A DNA stretch of 64,000 nucleotides from positions 186,001 through 250,000 of the forward strand of contig NZ_JAESND010000004.1 in the NCBI RefSeq assembly GCF_016865585.1. The letters run 5' to 3'. The DNA comes from Jeongeupia naejangsanensis. Lineage in GTDB: Bacteria; Pseudomonadota; Gammaproteobacteria; Burkholderiales; Chitinibacteraceae. A program made the translations under genes and the position numbers. The notes beneath the pieces were generated by a model that worked only from the letters and a program-made list of their open reading frames with translations, had not been told where the DNA came from and ran no database searches. Below, piece by piece: positions 1 to 7,242 of this stretch (the first letter of the stretch is position 1; each line of letters starts with the position of its first letter).

Positions 1-1398
1 ATGGATGCACTCGAATCCCTGAGCGTCATAGACGCCGTTCCGTGCTCGCCACTGCACTTGCGGGCCATGCGCGAGCAGACCTATGCGCTCGGTTACATCC
101 GCAACGCCGTTTACCTCGACGGCGACGTACCGCGTTGCTCGGTGCTGGACGCCCGGCTTGAGCTTCCGCCCTTGCGCAAGCCGGACTGGCAGGGACGCGA
201 TGTCTTGGTCTGGCAGCATCTGGACAAGGGCAGCCGTAGACCGATGATCAATGCGCGTCGCGGTCGCTACATGGTCGAAGTGGCCGCCGACTCCTATGTC
301 GACGTGGTGCGGCGCTACGACGGGGTGCATTTCGGCATCGTCGATCCGGTCAACCGCAAGGTCGTTGCAGGCGACGAAACCAGTGAACCGCAGAAACTGA
401 TGGGGGCGCTGGACAACGATCACGGCACATTCTGGCGTGACGGTAATGTCTTCGTTGTCAGGCAACTGCCCGAATGGCCGCTGGCCGTGGTCGCCTACGC
501 GCCACTGTCGAACGAGCGCCAGTCACTGATGCGCGAGTTGCTGATCTGGCTGCCGATCGGCATCGCATGCAGCGGCCTGATGGTCTGGTGGCTGGTACGG
601 CTGCTGCGCGAGCTCGATTCGCCCAAGCGCCGGTTGCAGGCGGCACTGCGCAAACGGCAGCTTTTTGTCGAATACCAGCCGATCGTCGCGCTGTCGGGCG
701 GCGAATGCGTGGGCGCCGAAGCGCTGCTGCGCTGGCGCCAGTCCGACGGCAGCCTGGTGCGGCCCGATCTGTTCATCGCGCAGGCCGAGGAAGACGGCAT
801 GATCCAGCCGCTGACCGATTACCTGATCGAGCGGCTGTTCATCGAACTGGGCGCGTTTCTCGCGATCAATCCCGGTTTGCACGTCTCGATCAATCTGGCC
901 GCGCCCGATCTGACGCAGCGCCGCGTGCTCGACCTGCTCATGCCCTTGCTGCAACGTTATGCAGTACGGCCGGAACAGATCTGCCTGGAAGCCACCGAAC
1001 GCGGCTTTCTCGACACCCGCCAGACGCGGTTGGTGATGGAGGATTTCCGCCGTGCCGGGCATCCGATCTACATCGATGATTTCGGCACCGGCTACTCCAG
1101 TTTGTCCTGCCTGCAGGAGCTGCCGGTCGATGTCCTGAAGATCGACAAGTCGTTCGTCGATACGCTGGCGACGTCCGCTGCGACGAGCAAGGTGGCGCCG
1201 CATATCATTGAAATGGCGCACGGCCTGGGTCTGGCGATGGTTGCCGAGGGGGTCGAAACCACCGTGCAGGCCGAGTACCTGCGGGAACACGGCGTCCAGT
1301 ACGGCCAAGGGTGGCTGTTCGCCAGAAGCCTGCCGGCCGGGGAGTTCATCCGGTATTGTCGGCAGTATCCGCTTCGGCCGATCGCCGACAGGGCATGA
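1..1398 (+). CDS. EAL-domain c-di-GMP phosphodiesterase with CSS-motif sensor domain (5' end probably outside window)
   Basis: Predicted membrane-bound enzyme that hydrolyses cyclic di-GMP. Residues 1-175 of the visible part look like the periplasmic CSS-motif sensor domain, with Cys-Ser pairs at 15-16 and 46-47. A membrane segment lies at about 179-200 and an EAL domain at about 210-455. The catalytic set is complete: E240 of EAL, N298, E330, the DD pair at 359-360 in IDDFGTGYSS, K380, E416 and Q436, so activity is expected. The family normally has an additional N-terminal membrane segment that is not visible here. The ATG at base 1 is therefore probably internal and the gene is cut by the window edge. 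The signal sensed is unknown. Confidence 0.85.
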   Translation: MDALESLSVIDAVPCSPLHLRAMREQTYALGYIRNAVYLDGDVPRCSVLDARLELPPLRKPDWQGRDVLVWQHLDKGSRRPMINARRGRYMVEVAADSYVDVVRRYDGVHFGIVDPVNRKVVAGDETSEPQKLMGALDNDHGTFWRDGNVFVVRQLPEWPLAVVAYAPLSNERQSLMRELLIWLPIGIACSGLMVWWLVRLLRELDSPKRRLQAALRKRQLFVEYQPIVALSGGECVGAEALLRWRQSDGSLVRPDLFIAQAEEDGMIQPLTDYLIERLFIELGAFLAINPGLHVSINLAAPDLTQRRVLDLLMPLLQRYAVRPEQICLEATERGFLDTRQTRLVMEDFRRAGHPIYIDDFGTGYSSLSCLQELPVDVLKIDKSFVDTLATSAATSKVAPHIIEMAHGLGLAMVAEGVETTVQAEYLREHGVQYGQGWLFARSLPAGEFIRYCRQYPLRPIADRA

Positions 1399-1460
1399 TC
1401 TGCAACAAGCCGCGGCATTGGGGGCGGCGTTATCCTTGACCGGGTCGCCGGAAGCAGTGA

Positions 1461-1497
1461 TGCCGTGCGCCGCCTTGCGCACGCGGCAGTGCTTTTG
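1461..1497 (+). terminator. possible terminator after the EAL gene
   Basis: GC-rich inverted repeat (arms about 1461-1470 and 1477-1488, imperfect with a bulge) followed by GCTTTTG. It lies in the 223-base gap between the EAL gene and the Lrp-like gene. The T-run is short, so this is tentative. I see nothing else convincing in the gap. Confidence 0.35.
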
Positions 1498-1621
1498 AAG
1501 GTGCGCGTCGTTGTGATACACAGCAGGGCTGGTGAGTCGCGGTTTGCGTCAGGGCGTTGTCGGCGTATCGCGCCATTCGCCGCGCCCGCCCTTTTGCCGA
1601 GTCCGCACCTTGCAACGCGAT

Positions 1622-2059
1622 ATGAAGAAGATTGACGACGTCGACCTGAAAATACTGGAAATCCTGTCGGCGGATGCCCGTGCCCCGATTTCCGAGATCG
1701 GCCGGCGCGTTCACAAATCGCGCACGGCGGTCGAGGCGCGCATCGCGCGCATGGAGAACGACGGCGTGATCCAGGGGTATCAGGCCATCCTCGGCGAGCC
1801 GGGCATGCTTGCGGTTCCCCCCAACGAGGCCTTCCTGATCATCAAGCATTCCGGCGGCAGCGATTGCCACCTCGTCTGGAACGAAATCAAGGATTACCGC
1901 AACGTGATCGAGTGCCATTCGCTGTTCGGACCGCTCGACCTGATCGTCAAGATACGCTACACCCAGTTCGACGAGCTGATGGCGTTGAAGGAGCGCGTAT
2001 CCGGCGTGCGCGAGGTGCGCGAAGTCACGATCTGCCCGGTACTCAAGACCTGGACCTGA
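1622..2059 (+). CDS. Lrp/AsnC family transcriptional regulator
   Basis: 145 aa, full length for the family. An N-terminal winged helix-turn-helix (about residues 4-50, with LKILEILSADAR and SEIGRRVHKSRTAVEARI) is followed by a C-terminal RAM/AsnC ligand-sensing domain (about 65-145). The reading frame is open further upstream, but the ATG at 1622 begins the typical MKKIDDVDLKILEIL start; no clear Shine-Dalgarno precedes it. The gene converges on the five-gene HDO-cupin operon, ending 39 bases from the last gene of that operon. Such regulators usually respond to amino acids, so it is a reasonable candidate regulator of that operon. This is inference from position only. Confidence 0.88.
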   Translation: MKKIDDVDLKILEILSADARAPISEIGRRVHKSRTAVEARIARMENDGVIQGYQAILGEPGMLAVPPNEAFLIIKHSGGSDCHLVWNEIKDYRNVIECHSLFGPLDLIVKIRYTQFDELMALKERVSGVREVREVTICPVLKTWT

Positions 2060-2098
2060 GTACCGTCAGCACGCGGGATCAAGCAGCATCGACCGGTA

Positions 2099-2800
2099 TC
2101 AGGCAATGCTTTCTTCCGGGCGTCGCTGGTAGACCCGGGCAGGCAGGACCGAGAACACGCTGTCCGGACTGGTTTCGGCCAGCAGGTCGGCGGCGCGGCG
2201 CGCCACGTTGTAGTTGTGGTGGTAGCTGGTGTGCTGGTGTCCCAGCACGACCAGAATGATGTCCCGCGTCTGCTCGCCGATCTTGAACTGGTCGGCGTCG
2301 GCGTCGAGCGCGCCGATGCTGGCCAGCGCCTGACCGTCGACCGAATACAGCAGCGAGCCCGCGGCAATCGTCTTGGCCTTGCGTGAAAACAGCGGCGTAA
2401 TGGTTTCATTGCCGTCGGCAATGTCGATTGCCAGCGTGCCGCTCAGTCCCGTGGCGGTGTGTCCGCCGATGCTGGCGCCGAACAACAGCGAGGCGGTGTT
2501 GTAGGCGTCGACCACGTTGTTGATCAGTTTCGGACCGTTGCTGATGAAATGGTGGATCAGACGTTCGTTGGCGGGCCGGGTATCGGCAAAGCCCAACTGG
2601 CTCAACTGCTGCTGGTAGCCGGTCACCTCCGGCTGGAGCATGAAGCGCTCGCCGTCATCGACGATGTGCTGCAAGGCGCCCATCAGATGGCGTTCGTAGT
2701 GTTTGGTATGGAAAACCGTGACGCCGGAGATGCGGGCCACGCACGCGTTGGCCACGCCGGCATCGGCGGCGGCGGCGGAAATCAGGACTTGCTCGAGCAT
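2099..2800 (-). CDS. B3/4 domain protein (PheT editing-domain-like)
   Basis: 233 aa, last gene of the five-gene operon. The central part (NNVVDAYNTASL at about 100, then GLSGTLAIDIADG and GEQTRDIILVVLG) follows the pattern of the B3/4 domain. In bacterial phenylalanyl-tRNA synthetase beta chain this domain hydrolyses Tyr-tRNA(Phe). Stand-alone B3/4 proteins are known but poorly characterised. The start at 2800 is preceded by AGGAAT; an upstream in-frame ATG at 2851 lacks support. It begins 54 bases after the ATP-grasp stop. In this setting it could act as a trans-editing or protective factor against a non-protein amino acid, or as an accessory to the ligase. Function is not established. Confidence 0.75.
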   Translation of the reverse strand: MLEQVLISAAAADAGVANACVARISGVTVFHTKHYERHLMGALQHIVDDGERFMLQPEVTGYQQQLSQLGFADTRPANERLIHHFISNGPKLINNVVDAYNTASLLFGASIGGHTATGLSGTLAIDIADGNETITPLFSRKAKTIAAGSLLYSVDGQALASIGALDADADQFKIGEQTRDIILVVLGHQHTSYHHNYNVARRAADLLAETSPDSVFSVLPARVYQRRPEESIA

Positions 2801-2854
2801 TGGAATTCCTGCAAAGCGGTATTCAGAAGCGGGCTGGGGGATGCACGGCACGGC

Positions 2855-4075
2855 TCAGACGGCCGCAAGCGTGCGGCAGTGGGTGTCGTCCCTGGCCAGT
2901 TGCGCCGGATCGGGGCTCGCCAGCCAGACGATGCCGGGGCAAGTCGCCAGGTCGACCGTCGGTACGACGGGCTCGCCCTGTGAAACGAAGGCGCGATGGC
3001 CGCGATACGAGCGCAGCTGTCGTAGCGCGGCCTGATCCGCGGCAACCGGGCCGGGGTGAATGCCCTTTTGCCGCGTGATCAGGAAGACGATGCGGCCGTG
3101 TTGCTGGCGTTGTACCTCTGCGGTTTCGATCGCCCGGCCAAGGCTGGCGTCGACGGCGAGGTCGAGCAGGTTGGGGCTGTAGCAATCGTTGAACAATGCG
3201 GGCGCCACGCCGCCATGCATGCGCGCGCCGGCTTCGATCATCACCGGACCCTCGTCGCTCCAGATCAGTTCCATGTGCAGCGGCCCAAGTTGCAGCTTCA
3301 GCGCAGCGGCGGCCTGGCGGGCATAGTCCAGCAGCGGGGCGTACTCTGGATCGCGCGGGTCCAGCACTTCGAGGCCGGCGTAGACAAAACGCGAGCCGTT
3401 GGACTCGATCTTCTCGTAGACGCAGACCGATGCCACGGTGTAACCACCGGCATGGGCGACCAGATCGACAACATATTCCGGGCCTTCGACAAAGGGCTGG
3501 ACGACGAAACCCTGGTTGATTTCACCCAGATCATTGATCTGCTGCCACGCAGAGTCGCGCAAGGCCCGACGCGCGCCGTCGCGGCCATGGGCGAAGCGGA
3601 CGCCGTCGGTGCTCGCCGAATTGACCGGTTTGACCACGTAGGCGATGTCCTCCAGCTCGGCCGTCGCCGCGTCGATCTGGTCGGGGTTGCGGATGAACAG
3701 CGAGGGGATATGCCGCAGGCCGGCATCGGCCAGTGCCTGCTGCATCGGGTACTTGTTGCGGCGCAGGGCGGTGCTGTCGGCCGGATTGCCCGGCAGCCCC
3801 AGCCTTTGCGCCAGCGCGTCGGCAGCGGCGACCGCCATTTCGCAGCCGGCGACGACCGCGATGGCTTGTGCCGCGCCAAAGCGTTCCAGTGCTTCGTCGA
3901 TGTCGAACAACCTGCCCTCAAGAAAGCCGCCGGGCTGGAAGCCACGGGCGAAGCGGGCCGAGATGTTCGGGGACGAGCGCACCGCGACGCAGGCGTAGCC
4001 CAGACTGGCGAACTTTGGCGCATACAGCGCGCCGCTGGAAAACGGATCGACAATGATGATGTAGGGCGATGGCAT
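2855..4075 (-). CDS. ATP-grasp ligase family protein
   Basis: 406 aa. Three-part ATP-grasp layout: N-terminal Rossmann-like region starting PYIIIVDPFSSG, a central ATP lid with K149 in VVKPVNSASTDGV, an adenine-contacting stretch at QPFVEGPEYVVD (193-204), and magnesium-binding acids E269 (PLHMEL) and E281 (IEAGAR). The arrangement resembles L-amino-acid/dipeptide ligases (BacD-like), which join a carboxylate as acyl phosphate to an amine. The start at 4075 gives a clean N-terminus; the frame extends upstream to 4213 without a family-like sequence. It sits between the MFS exporter and the B3/4 gene in the same operon, suggesting condensation or activation of the operon's product. The substrate cannot be read from sequence. 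Confidence 0.82.
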   Translation of the reverse strand: MPSPYIIIVDPFSSGALYAPKFASLGYACVAVRSSPNISARFARGFQPGGFLEGRLFDIDEALERFGAAQAIAVVAGCEMAVAAADALAQRLGLPGNPADSTALRRNKYPMQQALADAGLRHIPSLFIRNPDQIDAATAELEDIAYVVKPVNSASTDGVRFAHGRDGARRALRDSAWQQINDLGEINQGFVVQPFVEGPEYVVDLVAHAGGYTVASVCVYEKIESNGSRFVYAGLEVLDPRDPEYAPLLDYARQAAAALKLQLGPLHMELIWSDEGPVMIEAGARMHGGVAPALFNDCYSPNLLDLAVDASLGRAIETAEVQRQQHGRIVFLITRQKGIHPGPVAADQAALRQLRSYRGHRAFVSQGEPVVPTVDLATCPGIVWLASPDPAQLARDDTHCRTLAAV

Positions 4076-4154
4076 GGCAGTTCTCTCGCAATGGGGATGG
4101 AACACGCCGCCGCGGCGATGGCGCGCGGCGGCAGGAAAAACGGCCCGATGATGG

Positions 4155-5357
4155 TCAGCCCGGCTCGGCCACCGCGCGGACAGGAAGGCTGACGAGGCGC
4201 GGCAGCAGCACACTGAGCAGCAGGGCGACGGCGACGAGTACGAACACCGTCGGCGCAGCCTGGTGACCGAACAGGTGCTCGGTGATCAGCCCGGCCAGGA
4301 TCAGCGGCGCGGCGCTTTGCAGCAGCAGATAGTAGAACGCGCTGACCGAAGCAATGCGGTCGGCATCGGCCGGGGTGCGGGCCAGATCGATCAGCTTCTT
4401 GCGCAGCTGGATGCGCAGATGATTGATCGAGTAGCCGATCAGGAAGCACGCACCGATCGAAACGGCGGCGGTGCCGGAGTACACCAGCACGGCGTCCATC
4501 AGCAGAATCAGCAGCGGCGGTACGTACTCGGGCAGCTTTGCCGTCGGCAGAACGGCCGCGAGGAAGGCCCCGACGCCGGCAATGCCGCTGGCCAGCCCGA
4601 AATCCGCCGCGCTCCAGTGCCTGAGCGTCTGGTAAATCACCGGTGTCAGCGTATTGAAGGCTCCGATGTGAAAGCCGATCATGCCCAGTCCGAGGCAGAG
4701 CGCGCGCAGCAGCTGACCATGCTGATACTGGACTGCGTTGCCTTCGGGCTCGGCGTGTGCGGCAACGGCCGTGCGCCCGCCCTGCAAGCGCCCGAGCGGC
4801 GACAGCAGAACGAGCAGTGCAGCCAGGCTGGCAGTCGCGCAAAACAGCGGCACGAAGCGGTCGATGCCGAGCTTTTCAAGTGCGATCCCGCCCAGCGCAG
4901 CGCCACCGAAGGCGCCGAGCTGGATTGCCGTCTGCATCCAGCGGGCCGACGATGCGCTGCTGGTCAGCTTGGCCAGCGTGAAGCGGGTATTCACGGCCTC
5001 CAGTGTGCTGGTGGTGAAGAAACCGAGCAGGCCGACCAGCAAGGCAATCAGCACGAAGCCGTACAGCGCGTGGAACAGGCCGGCCACCGCGCCGCCAAGG
5101 ACCAGCAGAAAGCCCAGCGCGCGTGCCAGCAGCGTCTGCCGAAAACCCGGCACCCATGCCTTGCCGCTCCGGCGTGCCAGCCGTTGCAGGCTGAACGGCA
5201 GCAGTACCGACACGCACAACACCAGACCCAGCGCCAGCGGGGAGCCGGTGATCTGCAGCGACGACCAGAACAGCCCGATCATCAGACCCATGTCGACGCC
5301 GGTAAACAGGCTCACGACCGCATAGAACGACAGCATCTGGCGTTTGTCGGTACTCAT
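4155..5357 (-). CDS. MFS transporter (putative product exporter)
   Basis: 400 aa, strongly hydrophobic, with about 10-12 predicted membrane segments. It has an MFS-like start (YAVVSLFTGVDMGLMIGLFW) and a basic loop after segment 2 (QRLARRSGKAW). The start at 5357 overlaps the stop of the Rieske gene in an ATGA, implying translational coupling. The frame is open to 5588, but the extension is a shadow of the Rieske gene. Placed inside a biosynthetic-type operon, it most likely exports the product and may confer self-resistance. Substrate unknown. Confidence 0.82.
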   Translation of the reverse strand: MSTDKRQMLSFYAVVSLFTGVDMGLMIGLFWSSLQITGSPLALGLVLCVSVLLPFSLQRLARRSGKAWVPGFRQTLLARALGFLLVLGGAVAGLFHALYGFVLIALLVGLLGFFTTSTLEAVNTRFTLAKLTSSASSARWMQTAIQLGAFGGAALGGIALEKLGIDRFVPLFCATASLAALLVLLSPLGRLQGGRTAVAAHAEPEGNAVQYQHGQLLRALCLGLGMIGFHIGAFNTLTPVIYQTLRHWSAADFGLASGIAGVGAFLAAVLPTAKLPEYVPPLLILLMDAVLVYSGTAAVSIGACFLIGYSINHLRIQLRKKLIDLARTPADADRIASVSAFYYLLLQSAAPLILAGLITEHLFGHQAAPTVFVLVAVALLLSVLLPRLVSLPVRAVAEPG

Positions 5358-5695
5358 TGCTCGTCCTCGCAGTCGGACTTGTGCTGGTTGACCGGCAGCA
5401 TCTCGGTCCAGACACGGATGTCCTCGTTGGCGGTAACGAAGGAGATGTGGTCGCCGCGGCGAATGGCTGGCAGCGCATTGCGTTCGATCGAATGGATCGG
5501 GTAGGCGTTGTCGTGCCAAGGGCAGACCAGTTTGGCGGAGCATGCCGCGCGCCGGCCCAGATTGAGCGGCCCACCGCGATGCGGGCATTCGCTTGGCGCG
5601 ATCACCGGCTTGGCGCCGTTCTGCAGCACGAAGTAGCGGCGTGCACCGACTTCGAGCGAGTTGAAGCTGTCCAGCGGCAAGGTGGTGATCTTCAT
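5354..5695 (-). CDS. Rieske [2Fe-2S] ferredoxin
   Basis: 113 aa, a single small Rieske domain. The cluster-binding motif is complete: C37-P-H39 in SECPHRGG and C58-P-W-H61 in LVCPWHD, giving two Cys and two His ligands. No oxygenase catalytic domain is attached, so it should be an electron carrier rather than a Rieske oxygenase. It overlaps the HDO-cupin gene upstream by 4 bases (start 5695, previous stop ends at 5692) and the MFS gene downstream by 4 bases, a tightly coupled trio. The obvious proposed role is delivery of electrons to the diiron and/or cupin iron centres of the HDO-cupin enzyme. A reductase for it is not seen nearby. Confidence 0.88.
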   Translation of the reverse strand: MKITTLPLDSFNSLEVGARRYFVLQNGAKPVIAPSECPHRGGPLNLGRRAACSAKLVCPWHDNAYPIHSIERNALPAIRRGDHISFVTANEDIRVWTEMLPVNQHKSDCEDEQ

Positions 5696-7080
5696 GCTGC
5701 CTGCTCCAGGCTGGTCACGGTATACGAGCAATGCTCGGCGGTGATCACCGAACCGTGCAGCATGCCGCGCGGAATCACCACGTGCTGGCCGGCGCCCAAG
5801 TCCAGCTGCGTGAACGGGCTGCACACCAGTTTCAAGGTGCCCTTGTCGACGACGAAAAGCTCGGTAGCGCCGTGGACGTGGGTGACCGACAGATCGTCGC
5901 GGCATTCGTGGAAGGTATGGCTGGGTGCATTGGCAGGCTGGGCAGGCAAGGGCTGGGGCTGCCAGCCGGCCAGTTCATCGTGCCAGGCGATATGGGCGAA
6001 CAGCTCGGCATCCGCGACATCCTGCAGCAGGCGGAATTCCTCGAAACCGCGAATGATGTCCGGCAATACCTGTTTGCCGTATTGCGCGACGACGGGACGG
6101 ATCAGCTGCTCGAAGGCCATCTTGCCGTGATGTACGTCGATATGGGCGTGCTCGTCGAAGTACAGCGTGTCGACGCTGTCGCCGAAGGCGATCCGCATCG
6201 CTTCGGCCTGACCGCGTGTCACCAGTGCGAGGCTGGCCTCGGTGTAGAACAATGCGCCGAGATAGCGGAACAAATGCCGGTGATTGGCCGAAACGTAGTG
6301 GAAGTAATTGGTCAGTGCCAGCGAGGTGGCGGTATAAAACTGCCAATAATGGTGCACAGCCGGATTGAGTCCGCATTGCGTCAGCAGCGATTCGAAAATC
6401 ACGCTGTGTTTCTTTTGCGGTACGCCATAGCCGTATTCGTCGATCAGGATCTTGAACAGTTCGCTCTGTGCCGGGCCGAAATTGCCCAGAACATTGCGCG
6501 CCATGGCCGAGGCTTCGCTGAGAAAATCGCCGGCACACTGAATCAGGAAAAAGCGCGCGGCATTGGCCGGATCGCGTGAATTGCGGATGTTGTCGACCAG
6601 ACTCGATGGCGTGTGGGCGATTTTATCGAGAACCTCGTCGGCATAAGCCTTGAAGGTATCCACATCCCAGTTGCCGCTGATGCTGACCGCGTCGTCCAGC
6701 CAGCCGAAAACGTGGCGTTCCAGCTCGGGCCGGATCATCGCTCCGGCGCGGCGCAGCTCTTCGTCATAGAATGCATTGAATTCCGGCAGCACCAGTTTGC
6801 CCTGTTGCGGCAGGAAAACGAGGTCCTGCTCGTAGATATTCAGCAACAGCCTTTGGCCCATCAGATGCGATGGCTGATTCAGCTCTGACTGTGTCAATAC
6901 GCGATCGAAGTCGAGTTGGTGCAAATCCTGGGGACGAACCGGCCGCACATATGGGCTGTCGCAATAAAAACTTTGCGGCTGGTCGAATAGCGGGTGGCTG
7001 GCAAATTGGGAGAATGCCTGCTCATGCTGCACCGGATCCGGACTGGTGCGATGATCGAGCAATGTGCTGATGGACGACAT
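5692..7080 (-). CDS. SznF-like haem-oxygenase-like diiron oxygenase (HDO)-cupin fusion; putative N-oxygenase/N-nitrosating enzyme
   Basis: 462 aa, first gene of the operon. Residues about 1-130 form an N-terminal helical region. About 140-365 form an HDO domain with candidate iron ligands E189 (FLSEAS), E215 (IDEYGYG), H225, E281 (FYTEAS), H311, D315 and H318 (HxxxDxxH). About 385-455 form a cupin with H401, H403, E407 (THVHGATE) and H442 (PRGMLHG). SznF of streptozotocin biosynthesis has the same architecture, about the same length and, as I recall, ligands at the same numbers (E189, E215, H225, E281, D315, H318; cupin H407/H409/H448, here shifted by 6). SznF hydroxylates a methylated arginine guanidine and rearranges it to an N-nitrosourea. 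The start at 7080 is preceded by AAAGGAAA. Substrate and product here are unknown; the HDO-cupin assignment is secure and the N-nitroso chemistry is inferred. Confidence 0.85.
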   Translation of the reverse strand: MSSISTLLDHRTSPDPVQHEQAFSQFASHPLFDQPQSFYCDSPYVRPVRPQDLHQLDFDRVLTQSELNQPSHLMGQRLLLNIYEQDLVFLPQQGKLVLPEFNAFYDEELRRAGAMIRPELERHVFGWLDDAVSISGNWDVDTFKAYADEVLDKIAHTPSSLVDNIRNSRDPANAARFFLIQCAGDFLSEASAMARNVLGNFGPAQSELFKILIDEYGYGVPQKKHSVIFESLLTQCGLNPAVHHYWQFYTATSLALTNYFHYVSANHRHLFRYLGALFYTEASLALVTRGQAEAMRIAFGDSVDTLYFDEHAHIDVHHGKMAFEQLIRPVVAQYGKQVLPDIIRGFEEFRLLQDVADAELFAHIAWHDELAGWQPQPLPAQPANAPSHTFHECRDDLSVTHVHGATELFVVDKGTLKLVCSPFTQLDLGAGQHVVIPRGMLHGSVITAEHCSYTVTSLEQAA

Positions 7081-7120
7081 GATGATTTCCTTTCATTTTC
7101 TTGTGGAAAATAATGTGGAA

Positions 7121-7149
7121 ATCTTACTTTTGTCGTTCTATGTGTGAAA
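7121..7149 (-). promoter_or_regulatory. candidate promoter of the HDO-cupin operon
   Basis: On the minus strand a -35-like TTTCAC (7149-7144) is separated by 17 bases from a -10-like TAAGAT (7126-7121), about 40 bases upstream of the HDO-cupin start codon. The surrounding stretch is strikingly AT-rich: 44 of the 120 bases from 7081 to 7200 are G or C by hand count, in an otherwise GC-rich window. The match to consensus is moderate. Confidence 0.45.
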
Positions 7150-7200
7150 TAAACGAAGCGACGGATTTGCTAGTGAATCTCGTCAACGGCCTAGTGAAAT
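7141..7200 (-). repeat. three TTCAC-containing direct repeats upstream of the HDO-cupin operon
   Basis: Read on the minus strand: ATTTCACTAG (7200-7191), GATTCACTAG (7179-7170) and ATTTCACACA (7150-7141). The first two are 21 bases apart, two helical turns, on one face of the DNA. The third is 29 bases further and covers the candidate -35. The layout suits an operator for a dimeric or multimeric regulator such as an Lrp-type protein, but no binding is shown. Confidence 0.5.
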
Positions 7201-7242
7201 TGCCTAATCCAGCGCGCGGTGCGCGTCGTCAAGGCCAACCGG

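Noticed and set aside
2850-2870. CTCAGACGGC, one base from the core of the Neisseria DNA uptake sequence
   Set aside because: A single mismatched copy inside a gene; no other copies were noticed, so it is not evidence of an uptake-sequence genome.
4076-4213. N-terminal extension of the ATP-grasp frame
   Set aside because: The added residues are Cys/Arg-rich and unlike the family; the ATG at 4075 starts the conserved fold.
2099-7080. Calling the operon a streptozotocin cluster
   Set aside because: Only the HDO-cupin clearly parallels SznF; no arginine methyltransferase or sugar-handling genes are present, so naming the product would be unsupported.
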